Source: Hydrogenophilales bacterium
GTDB lineage: Bacteria > Pseudomonadota > Gammaproteobacteria > Burkholderiales > Thiobacillaceae
DNA length: 64,000 nt
Direction: 5' to 3'
Assembly (NCBI GenBank): GCA_023258975.1
Contig: JAHFRD010000011.1
Span: 1-64,000 of the forward strand
Below are positions 47,838 to 56,026 of this stretch, piece by piece. How positions within the stretch are numbered: position 1 is the first letter of the stretch; each line of letters starts with the position of its first letter. The notes below the pieces were generated by a model. The model had not been told where the DNA came from and made no database searches. It was given only the letters and a program-made list of their open reading frames with translations. Position numbers and translations under genes: made by a program.

Positions 47838-48119
47838 TTACTCGTGGGCGATGGGTTTGTCGGTGAACAGGGTGTCGCGCAGTTCATGGTCGAAACGGGG
47901 ATCCTTGCGGCGGATCCATTCCAGCACCATGGCCGCATGCTCTTTTTCCTCGTCGCGGTTGTGGGCCAGGATGGCTTTCAGTTCCCGGTCGGCGCAGACA
48001 TCGACGCGCTGGTTGTACCAGTCCACCGCTTCCAGTTCCTCCACCAGGGAGCTGATGGCGCGGTGCATGTCGCGTGCCTCGTCGCTGAGTTGTTCGATGG
48101 ATTCCTGATAAGCGGACAT
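47838..48119 (-). CDS. Encapsulated-ferritin-like (EncFtn) protein without targeting peptide
   Basis: The 93-residue two-helix protein closely resembles EncFtn: EELSDEARDMH-like N-terminus, EELEAVDWYNQRVD (metal-site glutamates, Trp and Tyr) and HNRDEEKEHAAMVLEW (E-x2-H metal ligands). EncFtn dimers and decamers form a ferroxidase centre at the subunit interface. Classical members end with an encapsulin-docking peptide; this one stops at LFTDKPIAHE, and no encapsulin gene is in the window. It is co-transcribed with rubrerythrin, the Fe-S protein and DUF3501. Confidence 0.82.
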   Translation of the reverse strand: MSAYQESIEQLSDEARDMHRAISSLVEELEAVDWYNQRVDVCADRELKAILAHNRDEEKEHAAMVLEWIRRKDPRFDHELRDTLFTDKPIAHE

Positions 48120-48143
48120 GGTGTTCTCCTGGGTTGGGTCGGT

Positions 48144-49478
48144 TCAGAGGCCGTAGGCGCGGCGCAGCAGGGTCATCGGGTGTTCCGGGCCGCGACCGTC
48201 CTTCATGGCGTTTTCGATGTGGTGGCCGGCCATCGCGCAGTCGCTGCCGTAGTGGTCGGCCTGGGCCTGGGTGACGCGGCCGACCACGGGTTTGACGATT
48301 TTCATCGCCGCTGCGTGCGATTCCTTCTTTACCGCGTAGGTGCCGTCATGGCCGGAGCAGCGCTCGATGATTTCCACTTCGGTACCCGGCACCAGGGCGA
48401 GCGCTTCGCGGGTCTTCTGGCCGATGTTCTGCACCCGCTGGTGACAGGCTGCGTGGTAGGCGACCTTGCCCAGGCTTTGTTTGAAGTCGGTTTTCAGCTT
48501 GCCGTGCCGGTGCCGCAGCATGAGGTATTCGAACGGGTCGAAGAAGGCGGCCTTCACTTTTTGCACGTCGGGGTCGTCCGGGAACATCAAGGGCAGTTCC
48601 TGCTTGAACATGAGCACGCAGGAGGGAATCAGCGCGGTGAGATCCCAGCCGGCATCGACCAGCCTCGCCAGTTGCGGAATGTTGGCCTCCTTGGCGGCGA
48701 TCACGGCGTCGAGGTCACCCAGTTCCAGTTTCGGCATGCCGCAACAACGCTCCTTCTCGGCCAGGGTGACCGGGATGCCGTTGTGTTCGTACACCGCCAC
48801 AAAATCTTCGCCGATGCCGGGTTCGTTGCGGTTCATGTAGCAGGTGGCGAACAGGGCGACCTTGCCGCGCGTCTTGCCAGCGGCTTCGCCCGGGGTGGCG
48901 TCGGGCAGCCGGCGCAATCTGGAATGCAGTGGCTTGCTGTGGAATTCCGGCAGCCAGGCCTCCGCGTGGATTTCCGCGACGGCCTGCATCGCCTTGCGCG
49001 CGGGGGCGAATTTGTTCACCGCGTTGACCAGCGGCGCCACTACCGGAAGGCCAGCCAGACGGCCGATGGCGTCGGTGCTGGTGAGGACGCGGTCGCGCGG
49101 CTTGATGTCGTTTTTCTCGAACTTCACCACCTTGGCGCGCAACATCAGGTGCGGGAAGTCCAGGTTCCATGCGTGTGGCGGCACGTAGGGGCACTTGGTC
49201 ATGTAGCAGAGGTCGCAGAGGTAGCAGTGGTCGACCACCTTCCTGTAATCGGACTTGTTCACCCCGTTCACTTCCATCGACTCGGAATCGTCCACCAGAT
49301 CGAACAGGGTGGGGAAGGACTGGCACAGGCTGACGCAGCGGCGGCAGCCGTGGCAGATGTCGAATACCCGCTCCATTTCCTGGTGCAGGGAGGCCTCGTC
49401 GTGGAAATCGGGATTGCGCCAGTCGAGAGGATGGCGCGTGGGCGCTTCGAGATTGCCTTCACGGATGGGGGTGGCCAT
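48144..49478 (-). CDS. (Fe-S)-binding CCG-domain oxidoreductase (GlpC/HdrD-like)
   Basis: The 444-residue protein has two [4Fe-4S] ferredoxin-type motifs near the N-terminus (CHGCRRCVSLCQSFP near residue 42 and CYLCDLCYMTKCP near 85). Two cysteine-rich CCG domains follow (KERCCGMPKLE near 245, and HAACHQRVQNIG with a later ERCSGHDGTY). This is the architecture of GlpC and heterodisulfide-reductase-like subunits. It could pass electrons to rubrerythrin, but the partner is inferred from gene order. The start at 49478 is used. Confidence 0.88.
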   Translation of the reverse strand: MATPIREGNLEAPTRHPLDWRNPDFHDEASLHQEMERVFDICHGCRRCVSLCQSFPTLFDLVDDSESMEVNGVNKSDYRKVVDHCYLCDLCYMTKCPYVPPHAWNLDFPHLMLRAKVVKFEKNDIKPRDRVLTSTDAIGRLAGLPVVAPLVNAVNKFAPARKAMQAVAEIHAEAWLPEFHSKPLHSRLRRLPDATPGEAAGKTRGKVALFATCYMNRNEPGIGEDFVAVYEHNGIPVTLAEKERCCGMPKLELGDLDAVIAAKEANIPQLARLVDAGWDLTALIPSCVLMFKQELPLMFPDDPDVQKVKAAFFDPFEYLMLRHRHGKLKTDFKQSLGKVAYHAACHQRVQNIGQKTREALALVPGTEVEIIERCSGHDGTYAVKKESHAAAMKIVKPVVGRVTQAQADHYGSDCAMAGHHIENAMKDGRGPEHPMTLLRRAYGL

Positions 49479-49527
49479 TGCGCGGCTCCTCGTCTGAACC
49501 CGGCCTGCGCCGGGCGCAAACAACAGG

Positions 49528-49947
49528 TCAGGCGTCGAGTTCGTTCAACGCCTTCTGGTAGCGGTTGGCATGGGAGCGCTCTGCCTTGGCCAGGGTTTCG
49601 AACCAGTCGGCGATTTCGTCGAAGCCTTCCTCGCGCGCGGCCTTGGCCATGCCGGGATACATGTCGGTGTACTCGTGGGTCTCGCCATGCACGGCGGTCT
49701 TCAGGTTGTCGGGAGTCGGGCCGAAAGGCATGCCGGTGGCCGGGTCGCCACAGGCTTCAAGGTATTCCAGGTGGCCGTGGGCATGGCCGGTTTCACCTTC
49801 GGCGGTGGAACGGAACAGGGCGGCGACATCGTTGTAGCCTTCCACGTCGGCCTTGGCCGCGAAATAGAGATAGCGGCGATTGGCCTGGGATTCGCCAGCA
49901 AAGGCGTCCTTCAGGTTCTGCTCGGTTTTTGATCCTTTCAGTTGCAT
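49528..49947 (-). CDS. Rubrerythrin (ferritin-like domain only)
   Basis: The 139-residue diiron protein has [40 protein letters not shown] and [18 protein letters not shown], supplying the paired ExxH metal ligands. It reduces hydrogen peroxide in related proteins. The usual C-terminal rubredoxin domain is missing, so electrons must come from another protein, plausibly the Fe-S protein encoded next. It is the first gene of the operon, with a clear promoter. Confidence 0.92.
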   Translation of the reverse strand: MQLKGSKTEQNLKDAFAGESQANRRYLYFAAKADVEGYNDVAALFRSTAEGETGHAHGHLEYLEACGDPATGMPFGPTPDNLKTAVHGETHEYTDMYPGMAKAAREEGFDEIADWFETLAKAERSHANRYQKALNELDA

Positions 49948-50002
49948 GGCGCTCTCCTGATTGAAATACCCGGCAGATACCCGTGCCAGGTGGACGGTGG
50001 AG

Positions 50003-50034
50003 TTTAGAGTTAATCTAAAAACGTTATTAACTCT
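50003..50034. promoter_or_regulatory. Operator of the rubrerythrin operon
   Basis: Two overlapping AT-rich dyads: AGAGTTAAT-N11-ATTAACTCT (50006-50034) and TTTAGA-N5-TCTAAA (50003-50019). They overlap the -10 element and the predicted transcription start, the position of a repressor site. The cognate regulator is not recognised. Confidence 0.7.
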
Positions 50035-50058
50035 ATGTTGCGCATTGAGTAATGTCAA
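50030..50058 (-). promoter_or_regulatory. Sigma-70-type promoter of the rubrerythrin operon
   Basis: Read on the minus strand: a consensus -35 TTGACA (50053-50058), a 17-bp spacer and a -10 TAGAGT (50030-50035), about 83 bp upstream of the rubrerythrin ATG. Confidence 0.75.
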
Positions 50059-50116
50059 ACAGACTGGAAGTACAAGGTGGTAAATCCCTCCTCCCGTCAG
50101 GATAGACCATGAGGTT

Positions 50117-50809
50117 TCAGTAGCGTTGCAGCAGGGTGAGGCTGTCGCCTTCGCGGTGCATGTCCATGCGGTTGAGGAAACTCATGCCGAGCAGGGCGAA
50201 GGGAAGTTTGGCGTCCTCGACCACGATGGCTTCCACCAGATTGGCGCCGAGGACGCCCAGTTTGACCGTGTTGAGCACCACCCGATAGGCCCGCGCGCGG
50301 CCATTGGCGGTGGAGATGGTGATGGCGGTGGCGCGCTCCAGATCAATGTTGGCGCGTTTGGCCAGGCTGCTGGGCAGGGTGACGACGCTGGCCCCGGTAT
50401 CCACCAGAAACGGCGCGCCGACGCCGTTGATTTCGACCTGCGCGGAAAACTGGCCGCGCGCGTCGGCGGTGAGCACCAGACTGCCGCGTCCTTCCGCCTT
50501 TTTGCCGCCATCCGGAGGGGAGGGCCGCGTGGCGAACGCGGCGCCCGGGCCCACGGACAGGGTACGGCGCTGGCCTTCGACTTCCACCGTGACGTGATCG
50601 CCCCGCACGTCGATTACGCGCACACCGTCGATTTGCCCGCCCACGGAAACCACTTTGGCGGGGGCGCCATTGACCGAGATCAAGGCTTTGTCACCCAGTG
50701 TGCCGCCGACGCCGACCATCGTTGCCGCATGCGCCCACGCCAGCCAGCCGGAAAGGCATAATGCGGCGGCTATCACTTTTACCGCCTGGATATTTGTCGT
50801 GAAACCCAT
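50117..50809 (-). CDS. TIGR02281-type retropepsin-like aspartic protease
   Basis: The 230-residue protein has an N-terminal signal or anchor (VKVIAAALCLSGWLAWAHA). A beta-rich middle region precedes a retropepsin domain with active-site LVDTGASVVTLPSSLAKR near residue 132 and the family tail LLGMSFLNRMDMHREGD. The single-domain form should dimerise. It is probably periplasmic. The start at 50809 overlaps the start of the divergent amidotransferase gene by 11 bp; a longer frame upstream is unlikely. Confidence 0.85.
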   Translation of the reverse strand: MGFTTNIQAVKVIAAALCLSGWLAWAHAATMVGVGGTLGDKALISVNGAPAKVVSVGGQIDGVRVIDVRGDHVTVEVEGQRRTLSVGPGAAFATRPSPPDGGKKAEGRGSLVLTADARGQFSAQVEINGVGAPFLVDTGASVVTLPSSLAKRANIDLERATAITISTANGRARAYRVVLNTVKLGVLGANLVEAIVVEDAKLPFALLGMSFLNRMDMHREGDSLTLLQRY

Positions 50810-51506
50810 TGCCATTTTTCGCCACGCCGCCCATGAAGGTCCGGGCCATTTTGCCACTTTCTGCGATGCTCACGGCTTGCCCTGGAAATTGCTGCGCATC
50901 GACGCAGGTGAGCCGATTCCCGCCACCCCGAATGATTTTTCCGGTCTGGTGTTCATGGGCGGCCCGATGAGCGTGAACGACGATCTGCCCTGGATCGCGC
51001 CGGCGCTGGCCCTGATCCGCGCGGCGGCGGCGGCGGATCTTCCGGTGCTCGGCCATTGCCTCGGCGGCCAGTTGATGGCCCGTGCGCTGGGCGGCTCGGT
51101 GGGGCGCAATCCGATCAAGGAAATCGGTTGGGGAGCCGTGCGGGTACTGGAGTCGCCGGTTGCCCGGGATTGGTTCGCCGCCGTGAATACGTTCGAGTCA
51201 TTCCATTGGCACGGTGAAACCTTCGCTCCGCCTCCCGGCGCCGAACGCATTCTGGAGAGCGCTTATTGCGCCAACCAGGCCTTTGCCCTGGGCCCGCATC
51301 TGGCCCTGCAATGCCATGTGGAAATGACCGAGGCCATGATCCAGTCCTGGTGCGAGGTGGGCGCCGAGGAAATCGCGGCGGCGGCCGCCAGCCCGGCGGT
51401 GCAGACGGCGCAACAGATGCGGGAGCTGAACGCGGCCAACCTGCCGGTCATGCGCGCGGTTGCGGAACAGCTTTATGGGCGCTGGACGCGGGGACTGCAA
51501 GGGTGA
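50799..51506 (+). CDS. Class I glutamine amidotransferase (GMP synthase-like)
   Basis: The 235-residue protein starts with GTG at 50799 (VKPIAIFRHAAHEGPGHF). The nucleophile elbow VLGHCLGGQLMARA is near residue 87; the catalytic histidine and glutamate are in QCHVEMTE near 170. It resembles stand-alone GATase1 proteins related to gamma-glutamyl hydrolases; the substrate is unknown. The stop overlaps the next GTG start. Confidence 0.85.
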   Translation: MKPIAIFRHAAHEGPGHFATFCDAHGLPWKLLRIDAGEPIPATPNDFSGLVFMGGPMSVNDDLPWIAPALALIRAAAAADLPVLGHCLGGQLMARALGGSVGRNPIKEIGWGAVRVLESPVARDWFAAVNTFESFHWHGETFAPPPGAERILESAYCANQAFALGPHLALQCHVEMTEAMIQSWCEVGAEEIAAAAASPAVQTAQQMRELNAANLPVMRAVAEQLYGRWTRGLQG

Positions 51507-51763
51507 GCGAGGTCATCACGCTGCCGCACCTGCGCACCCTGATCGGTTTGAAGGTGCGTCATCAGGGCGAGATTTGCGTGGTGGTGGAAGTGCTGGAATC
51601 GCCCTGTGCCCTGGTGCTGGAGCCGCAAACGCCCTCCACCATGATGGCCGACATGCATGGCCGCCCCTGGGAATACGGACGGGAACACCGGATCGTTCCG
51701 GTTTTGACCGAAGATCGCGCCGCCCTGCACGACGCGCTGCTGGAATTGGAACTTCTCGATTGA
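51503..51763 (+). CDS. Hypothetical protein coupled to the amidotransferase
   Basis: The 86-residue protein begins with GTG at 51503, overlapping the amidotransferase stop (GTGA). The sequence (LIGLKVRHQGEICVVVEVLE, then GREHRIVPVL) looks like a small beta-barrel fold. No family was recognised. Tight coupling suggests it acts with the amidotransferase. Confidence 0.65.
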   Translation: MSEVITLPHLRTLIGLKVRHQGEICVVVEVLESPCALVLEPQTPSTMMADMHGRPWEYGREHRIVPVLTEDRAALHDALLELELLD

Positions 51764-51882
51764 CGCCATGCGAGGCTGACGGCAGGATGCGGCAACAAGA
51801 AAAATTGAGGAAAACGAGATGCGGGCTGATGACTTCGAACGGTTCGACGCAGGCGCAAGCCTGATATTCAAACATTAGCGCC

Positions 51883-53508
51883 ATGCCAAATTATCCCGTC
51901 GAAAACGGCAGCCGCTGCCTGCACTCGGCACAGATGCCGGTCATCGCCGGTTTCGGCATCATGATTCTGCTGCTGATTGGCGTCGCGGCCATCGGCGTCT
52001 CGCATATCCGTACCCTCAGCGGCCAGCTCACGGCCATCGTCGCCGAGCGCAATCTGAAATCGGAACTGGCAACCTCGATGAAGGGGCTGCACGACTCACG
52101 CTATCAGTCCATCCTGCTGGCCAGCAACCTGGACGACCCTTTCGAGCGCGACGAACAGAGGATGCGTTTCTCCGAGATGGCGCGCGAATTCATCGTTCTG
52201 CGCGACCGCTTTCTGGCGCTCTCGCTCGATGACACGGAACTGGCGGCCTGGGGCGCGGTACGCAAGGGAGTGGGAATCGTCGAGAACATGACGAACGAGG
52301 CTTTCGACCTGATGGAGAGCGGTCAGCGAGATCAGGCCAAACGGATGATCCGGTTGAATCTCAAGCCGCATCAACTGAACATGATGAGCCAGTGGGATCA
52401 TCTGGTGGACATGCAGCGGGTGAAGAATGCCGCCGCCGTCAACGAGGCGACCGAAGCCAGCAAGCGGGCGCGTGGCCTGGTGCTGGGGCTTTCCACCCTG
52501 GCGTTGCTGGTGGCGGTCGGCGTGGCGGTATTCGTGATTCGCGTGAGCCGCCGCATGGAGGCCGATCTGTTCCAGGAACGCGAGCGCGCCGTGGTGACCC
52601 TGCGTTCACTCGGCGATGCCGTCATCCGCTTCAATGAGGAACGCCGTATCAGCTATATGAACCCGGTCGCGGAGACCCTGCTGGGCAAGGATGAGGAGAC
52701 CTCCGCCTCCACGCCGGCCGTTGAGGTTCTTCATCTGTATGAGCGCGAGAGCCGCGCCGACCTGACCGCGACCTTGCTGGACGAGGTGCTGGAGGGCAAG
52801 GCGGTCGTTCTGCCTCCTTCCGCCTGCCTGCTGTCCGCGCAGGGCATGGAGTATGAGGTGGAAGGCAAGTGCTCATGTATCCATGCGCCCGACGGCGCGA
52901 TCATCGGCGGTGTGCTGGTCATGAGCGATGTCACCGAGGCGCGCGAGTTGCAACGCAAGCTGCTCTGGCACTCCGACCATGACGTGTTGACCGGCCTGGC
53001 CAACCGTTACGCTTTCGAGGAACGCCTGGCTCAATCGCTGGATGGCAAACGGGCGTCGGAATTGCGCTCTTCCCTGCTGCTCATCAACCTGGACAACCTC
53101 AAGCGGGTGCGCGATCAGGCGGGCCATGCCTGCAGCGATGAATTGGTGCGCCAGGTGACGCACCTGTTGAATCTCCGGGTGCGGGAATCCGACTTTCTGG
53201 CGCGCATGGGGGAAGACGAATTCGGTATTTTGTTGCAGTCCTGCCCGGATGAAATGGCCGCGCACATCGCCGAACAGATTCGTGACAGCGTGATCGGCCT
53301 GCGCCAGTCCTGGCAGGGCAAAACCTATCAGGTCGGCGTGCATATCGGCGTGGTGCACTTGTCCGAGCAAACCCATGAGGAATGCCTGGCGGCGTGCTAT
53401 TCCGCCCTGCATGAAGCCGAGACCAAAGGGCCGGGCAGCGTGGTTGTGCGCCACCATGCCGACTCCGCAAGCGCCGCCCGATCACCCGGCGCCGACCATC
53501 CCGCATAA
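51883..53508 (+). CDS. Membrane sensor with PAS and degenerate GGDEF domain
   Basis: The 541-residue protein has a membrane helix near 20-40 (VIAGFGIMILLLIGVAAIG), a four-helix-bundle periplasmic sensor, and a second helix near 200-220 (LVLGLSTLALLVAVGVAVFV). A PAS domain (LRSLGDAVIRFNEERRISYM) and a GGDEF-type domain beginning DHDVLTGLANRYAF follow. The catalytic signature reads MGEDEFGIL rather than GGDEF, and the upstream metal region is LINLDNLKRVRDQAGH. Synthesis may therefore be weak or absent; it could act as a c-di-GMP or GTP sensor. Confidence 0.83.
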   Translation: MPNYPVENGSRCLHSAQMPVIAGFGIMILLLIGVAAIGVSHIRTLSGQLTAIVAERNLKSELATSMKGLHDSRYQSILLASNLDDPFERDEQRMRFSEMAREFIVLRDRFLALSLDDTELAAWGAVRKGVGIVENMTNEAFDLMESGQRDQAKRMIRLNLKPHQLNMMSQWDHLVDMQRVKNAAAVNEATEASKRARGLVLGLSTLALLVAVGVAVFVIRVSRRMEADLFQERERAVVTLRSLGDAVIRFNEERRISYMNPVAETLLGKDEETSASTPAVEVLHLYERESRADLTATLLDEVLEGKAVVLPPSACLLSAQGMEYEVEGKCSCIHAPDGAIIGGVLVMSDVTEARELQRKLLWHSDHDVLTGLANRYAFEERLAQSLDGKRASELRSSLLLINLDNLKRVRDQAGHACSDELVRQVTHLLNLRVRESDFLARMGEDEFGILLQSCPDEMAAHIAEQIRDSVIGLRQSWQGKTYQVGVHIGVVHLSEQTHEECLAACYSALHEAETKGPGSVVVRHHADSASAARSPGADHPA

Positions 53509-53571
53509 CCCGTCGGGCGGCGTGTTCACGGAGGTTCGTGAAGCGCCCACTCTTGAGCACCATCCCCATCC

Positions 53572-54549
53572 ATGAAAATTCTTGCCGGCGATATCGGGGG
53601 CACCCACAGCCGCCTCGCGCTCACGCGACTCGATGGCGCCCGCGTGCATATCGAAAAAGTGGAACGCGTCCTCAATGCCGGGCGCGCCGGCGTGGACGCG
53701 CTGCTGGCGGACTTTCTTGCCGCGCTGGCCGACCGGGGGGATCGGGTCGATGCCTGCTGCCTCGCCGTGGCGGGGCCGACCGATGGACTCAGCGCGCAAT
53801 TCACCAACCTGCCCTGGCGGATCGAGGCCGCCGCCCTGTCTGAACGTTTCGGCCTGCCGTTTCGTCTGGTCAACGACTTCGCCGCCGTGGGCTGGGGCCT
53901 CAACGCATTGCGGGAGGACGTCGGCGCCGGCGAACTCGCCACACTCCAGCCGGGCATGCCCCTGGCGAGCGCTCCCCGCGTCGCGCTGGGCGCGGGCACC
54001 GGCCTGGGCGTCTCGCTTTGTGTGGCGCGGGGGGCGTTGCATCAGCCGCTCGATTCGGAGGGGGGGCACATCGGCTTCGCGCCGACCGACGCCGCGCAGG
54101 ATCGTCTGCTGGCGTTCCTGCGCGAGGAGCATGGCCGGGTGTCCGTCGAACGCCTGCTCTCAGGCCCCGGGCTGGTCAGCCTGTATCGCTTTTGCCTGCG
54201 CGAGGCGGGCCGGCCGGAAGTCGGCCTCGACGCGCCGGATGCGGCGGCCGCCATCAGCGCGGCCGGTCTGGCGGCGAGCAATGCCGAGGCGGTACGCGCC
54301 TTGCGTCTGTTCGCGCGGATTTACGGCCAGGTCGCCGGCGACCTGGCGCTGCTGGCACGCGCTGCGGGTGGCGTTTTCCTCGCCGGTGGCATCGCGCCGC
54401 AATTGCCGGGTTTGCTCCGGAGCGGTGAATTCATCGCCGGCTTTCGCGCCAAGGGGCGTTTTTCCGAGTGGATGGAAAGCGTGCCGGTCAAGGTCGTACT
54501 CGATCCCGATGTCGGACTCAAGGGCGCGGCGCTGGCCGCGACCGTGTAG
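53572..54549 (+). CDS. glk: Glucokinase
   Basis: The 325-residue ROK-unrelated Glk-family enzyme phosphorylates glucose with ATP. ILAGDIGGTHSRLAL at the N-terminus binds phosphate. VNDFAAVGWGL near residue 98 carries the catalytic Asp, and LGAGTGLGVSL near 138 and SEGGHIGFAP near 162 bind substrate. The TAG stop (54547-54549) is formed by the first bases of a REP-A element. Confidence 0.95.
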   Translation: MKILAGDIGGTHSRLALTRLDGARVHIEKVERVLNAGRAGVDALLADFLAALADRGDRVDACCLAVAGPTDGLSAQFTNLPWRIEAAALSERFGLPFRLVNDFAAVGWGLNALREDVGAGELATLQPGMPLASAPRVALGAGTGLGVSLCVARGALHQPLDSEGGHIGFAPTDAAQDRLLAFLREEHGRVSVERLLSGPGLVSLYRFCLREAGRPEVGLDAPDAAAAISAAGLAASNAEAVRALRLFARIYGQVAGDLALLARAAGGVFLAGGIAPQLPGLLRSGEFIAGFRAKGRFSEWMESVPVKVVLDPDVGLKGAALAATV

Positions 54550-54574
54550 CGCCGGCTTCCAGCCGGCGTTTTTT
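54545..54574 (+). terminator. REP-A half acting as probable terminator of glk
   Basis: The REP-A arm gives a stem GCCGGC-TTCCA-GCCGGC followed after one G by six T (54569-54574). It begins inside the glk stop codon, so a repeat supplies both stop and terminator. Confidence 0.7.
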
Positions 54575-54604
54575 GCATCCGCCGAATGGTTGCCGGCCCG
54601 CTGA

Positions 54605-55456
54605 TCAGTACCGTTTCAAGGCCGCTTCCAACGTGTTGCGCAGCAGCGTGGCCACCGTCATCGGTCCGACACCGCCCGGCACCGGGGTGATCCAGCCGGC
54701 ATGTTCGCGCGCCACCGCGAATTCCACATCGCCGACGATGCGGCCGTCTTCCAGGCGGTTGATGCCGACGTCGATCACCGTGGCGCCGGGCTTGATCCAT
54801 TCCCCCTTGACCATTTCCGGTCGCCCGACCGCAGCCACCACGATGTCCGCCTGCCCCACCTGGGCCGCCAGGTCGCGCGTGGCGGAATGGCATACCGTCA
54901 CCGTGCAGCCGGCCAACAGCAGTTCCAGCGCCATCGGCCTGCCCACATGGTTGGACGCGCCCACCACCACGGCGTGCTTGCCGCGCAAGGCCTCGCCCGT
55001 GGCTTCCAGCAGGCGCATCACGCCATAGGGTGTGCAGGAGCGCAGCGTGGGCTTCTTCACCGCCAGGCGGCCGATGTTGTAGGGATGGAAACCATCCACA
55101 TCCTTGTCCGGGCGAATCCGCTCGATCACCGTCTCGTCTTCGATGTGCTCCGGCAGGGGCGCCTGCACCAGAATGCCATCCACGGTTTGGTCGTCGTTCA
55201 ACTGGTCGATCAGCGCCAGCAGGTCGGCCTGGCTGGTGGATGCGGGCAGGTCGTGGGAAATCGACAGCACCCCCGCCTTCTGGCAAGCCAGGCGCTTGTT
55301 GCGCACGTAGATGCCGGAGGCGGGGTCGCCGCCCAGCAGAATCACCGCCAGCCCCGGAACTCGCCGCCCGGCGGCGAGGCGTGCGTCGACCTCGCGTTTG
55401 ATGTCCTGGATCAGGGCGTCGGCGATGGCTTTGCCATCGAGGAGTCGAGCGGTCAT
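54605..55456 (-). CDS. folD: Methylenetetrahydrofolate dehydrogenase / cyclohydrolase
   Basis: The 283-residue bifunctional one-carbon enzyme has [19 protein letters not shown] with the catalytic Lys near residue 54, [12 protein letters not shown] near 94, [17 protein letters not shown] near 164 and the C-terminal [16 protein letters not shown]. It converges with glk. Family members usually read GRSNIVGKP in the nucleotide loop; this one reads GASNHVGRP. Confidence 0.95.
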   Translation of the reverse strand: MTARLLDGKAIADALIQDIKREVDARLAAGRRVPGLAVILLGGDPASGIYVRNKRLACQKAGVLSISHDLPASTSQADLLALIDQLNDDQTVDGILVQAPLPEHIEDETVIERIRPDKDVDGFHPYNIGRLAVKKPTLRSCTPYGVMRLLEATGEALRGKHAVVVGASNHVGRPMALELLLAGCTVTVCHSATRDLAAQVGQADIVVAAVGRPEMVKGEWIKPGATVIDVGINRLEDGRIVGDVEFAVAREHAGWITPVPGGVGPMTVATLLRNTLEAALKRY

Positions 55457-55557
55457 GGCGAGGAAGGAGGCTGGATTGAAACCAGCGCAATTTTACTGGA
55501 GCGGCCGCTGTATCGGCATTGCTTTTCCCGGGATCGGCGGGTATATTTCCGCGCCTT

Positions 55558-55634
<77 letters not shown>

Positions 55635-55673
55635 ATCGTTCCCGGTCTGGAAACTCCGAAAGCCCGCGGGATT

Positions 55674-55750
55674 CTGCCCGTAGCTCAATTGGATAGAGCA
55701 CCAGCCTTCTAAGCTGGGGGTTACAGGTTCGATCCCTGTCGGGCAGGCCA
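55674..55750 (+). tRNA. tRNA-Arg (UCU)
   Basis: A 77-nt cloverleaf with acceptor CTGCCCG / CGGGCAG, anticodon stem CCAGC / GCTGG with loop CTTCTAA (anticodon TCT), T-arm ACAGG-TTCGATC-CCTGT and encoded CCA. Confidence 0.97.
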
Positions 55751-55849
55751 GACTTCAATGGCGGTGGTCGTTCCTATGCCGGGGGCCGAGTTCCCGTCGT
55801 GGAATGCTGTAAATGGTTGTCACGTTGTTTGCTGTAGCGGTTTGCCACT

Positions 55850-55926
55850 GGTGGTGGTAGCTCAATTGGTAGAGTCCCAGATTGTGATTCTGGCTGTTGT
55901 GGGTTCGAGTCCCATCCATCACCCCA
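55850..55926 (+). tRNA. tRNA-His (GUG)
   Basis: A cloverleaf with the extra G(-1) opposite discriminator C typical of tRNA-His, acceptor GTGGTGG / CCATCAC, anticodon stem CCAGA / TCTGG with loop TTGTGAT (anticodon GTG) and encoded CCA. Confidence 0.97.
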
Positions 55927-56026
55927 ATAATTCCCTCGTCGGTGCCGATTTTCGCGACCGACGACCCAGGTTCGACAGGCGACCGGCGCGGCGCTCCCGA
56001 TGACGCGCCGGGCCTGTGTGGCCCCA

